A DNA stretch of 46,711 nucleotides, from assembly GCA_026397605.1 (NCBI GenBank), contig JAPLUM010000752.1, forward strand, positions 1 to 46,711, in the 5' to 3' direction. Positions 45,281 to 46,711 of the stretch are shown piece by piece. The stretch comes from Verrucomicrobiota bacterium. Its GTDB lineage: Bacteria > Verrucomicrobiota > Verrucomicrobiia > Verrucomicrobiales > Verrucomicrobiaceae. The notes below the pieces were generated by a model that worked only from the letters and a program-made list of their open reading frames with translations, did not search any database and was not told where the DNA came from. Every line of letters starts with the position of its first letter. The stretch's first letter is position 1. A program made the position numbers and the translations under genes.

Positions 45281-46336
45281 TTAACGGCGGAGCATGGACT
45301 GCATGAGCGGTAGCACTTTCGAGTAGTGGGTGCTCCCACCGCTGCGGCTGAGTTGTTCGCTGATGAGGTCGGCGGCGCTGACGACGTCTGCGGGCAGCAG
45401 TTCTTCATGGCTGTGCCCTTCACAGATGGCGTTGACCCGCACAAAGCTGGAGAGTCCTTCCCGAGTGACACTGACTTCTAAACAGGGGGCAGTGAGGCGC
45501 AATGACTGCAGGGCACATCCAGTTTCGGTCTCGATCAAGGTGACTCGCAGGATGGAGCCGTCGGCCTTTTGAAAGACGAGTCCTTTTTGGCTTTCGTCCA
45601 TCACGGCTCCGAGCCGCTGAGTCACCCAGCCTGCCAAAAGAAGGGCGGCGCAACGTTCGGTTTTGACGTGGGTGATCTCGATGTTTTGCAGCTTGTCCAG
45701 ATGCTCGCGCGCTTTCATATCCTGAAAGGCATTGGCTAAGGCCGTGCGTAAAAAATGACTCCGTGTCCAGCTCAGGTCGCGAACATCGAAGTGGGCCGTT
45801 TCTGCGGCTTTGGCAGTGGCCAGGCTAGCGAGCTCACGCTGAGGATCAGTCCAAGTGCTGCTGTCAATGATGAGGGTGCCGATCCGGCTGTAGAAACGCT
45901 CTTCAAAGTTCTTCGTCAGCTCACCCTGCCACCAGACGATGAGTGGTAGATCAGAGTCGAGATGGGCAAAGACAATGTTTTGCACCTGGGCCGCATCGCC
46001 GCCTTCCAGCACAAAAGAAATCTGCTCGCTGCAGACGATCTGCTTGCCCTGATAGGGCCTGCAGAGCGCATTGATCCAGGCACGGGCCCGTTGTGGCTTG
46101 ACCTCTGGCAGGCACGTGATCATCAATGCCCGGCAGGCGTTTTCCGCAGTGATCTTGGCTAGTAAGTCATTGTTTTCAGTGAGTGACTCTGCGTCTTCAC
46201 TGTAAATGGCAAAGTTGATCAAGGAAGCTCGTGTCTTCGCCACGTCACTGTCCCACAGCTCTTTGAGCGCGCGGTCGATCTTGGTGAGTGGAACTTCGGT
46301 GCCGAGGCAGGCAAGGGTATCTTCGGTGAGGGGCAT
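45281..46336 (-). CDS. opcA: Glucose-6-phosphate dehydrogenase assembly protein OpcA-like
   Basis: TRASLINFAIYSEDAESL...PLIVWWQGEL...LIIDSSTWTDPQRELASLA...DLSWTRSHFLRTALANAFQ. Confidence 0.85.
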   Translation of the reverse strand: MPLTEDTLACLGTEVPLTKIDRALKELWDSDVAKTRASLINFAIYSEDAESLTENNDLLAKITAENACRALMITCLPEVKPQRARAWINALCRPYQGKQIVCSEQISFVLEGGDAAQVQNIVFAHLDSDLPLIVWWQGELTKNFEERFYSRIGTLIIDSSTWTDPQRELASLATAKAAETAHFDVRDLSWTRSHFLRTALANAFQDMKAREHLDKLQNIEITHVKTERCAALLLAGWVTQRLGAVMDESQKGLVFQKADGSILRVTLIETETGCALQSLRLTAPCLEVSVTREGLSSFVRVNAICEGHSHEELLPADVVSAADLISEQLSRSGGSTHYSKVLPLMQSMLRR

Positions 46337-46532
46337 GATTCTTCACTATTCTGCAAAGCAGTTCGCATCATACAACTAGGGAGTCGGCGCTAAACGCATC
46401 TCTGCAGGTTTAATTCTGTAAAATTGGCGCTTTGGTATGGGGTGGTTCAGCGGAGTCGATGTTGAAGCAGTATGCGGTTACGTGGGAAACTTTTTCGTCT
46501 TCGATTGCCAATCGAAGCTACACAACGAAGAA

Positions 46533-46558
46533 CGCGGACCCCGTTGCCAGAGTCCGCG
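46533..46558 (-). terminator. Hairpin CGCGGAC-N12-GTCCGCG, possible terminator for the right-edge reverse gene
   Basis: 7-bp perfect stem located downstream (in reverse-strand sense) of the stop at 46616; followed on that strand by TTCTTCG. Confidence 0.45.
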
Positions 46559-46615
46559 CCTTGTCAGTCCCTTCACAACGACGTGTCAGGAAAATGGGTT
46601 TGTGTGGTCAGTGCA

Positions 46616-46711
46616 TCATGGCTGGCCAATGTAAATAATACCTCCCTGCTTGCCATCAAAGAAGTAGCCAATGCCGACGCCGTTGAGGCCAGGAAGGTCG
46701 CGGAGGGAACC
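46616..46711 (-). CDS. C-terminal fragment of an unidentified protein (runs off right edge)
   Basis: Reverse-strand reading ...GSLRDLPGLNGVGIGYFFDGKQGGIIYIGQP*; too short to assign a family. Confidence 0.5.
   Translation of the reverse strand, partial: GSLRDLPGLNGVGIGYFFDGKQGGIIYIGQP

Overview
A gene-dense bacterial chromosomal segment, probably Verrucomicrobia-like. That affinity is inferred from protein style (ELWxxDGT/NHL exoproteins, PQQ-propeller 'WPEWRG' protein, ABC permease 'MVVKELRQGLRTRAF') and was not tested. Most of it is housekeeping: rph, an M42 peptidase, leuB, a five-gene dipeptide/oligopeptide (Yej/Opp-like) ABC transporter operon, valS, radC, pssA, a GpgS-like glycosyltransferase, a VWA protein, a two-component system, an AraC regulator, clpP, an MBL-exonuclease/ATP-dependent DNA ligase fusion, tRNA-fMet, a polyprenyl synthase, queF-queC, recQ and opcA. 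The strongest candidate for something unusual is the OppD-like ATPase ORF at 21185-22888. It reads without a stop into a ~200-aa C-terminal domain that resembles the kinase-like domain of phage/mobile-element 'polyvalent' proteins, with apparently intact K/D/N/D residues. Other points worth checking: a giant exoprotein split by a -1 frameshift and carrying an NHL block embedded in ELWxxDGT repeats; a pseudokinase; a catalytic-Cys-less rhodanese; a MORN/YwqK-like insert in a permease; an inverted pair of heptameric repeat arrays; and a VWA gene that appears truncated by the following response-regulator gene. No CRISPR array, rRNA, transposase or prophage was seen. All product calls are from reading motifs; no database search was run.
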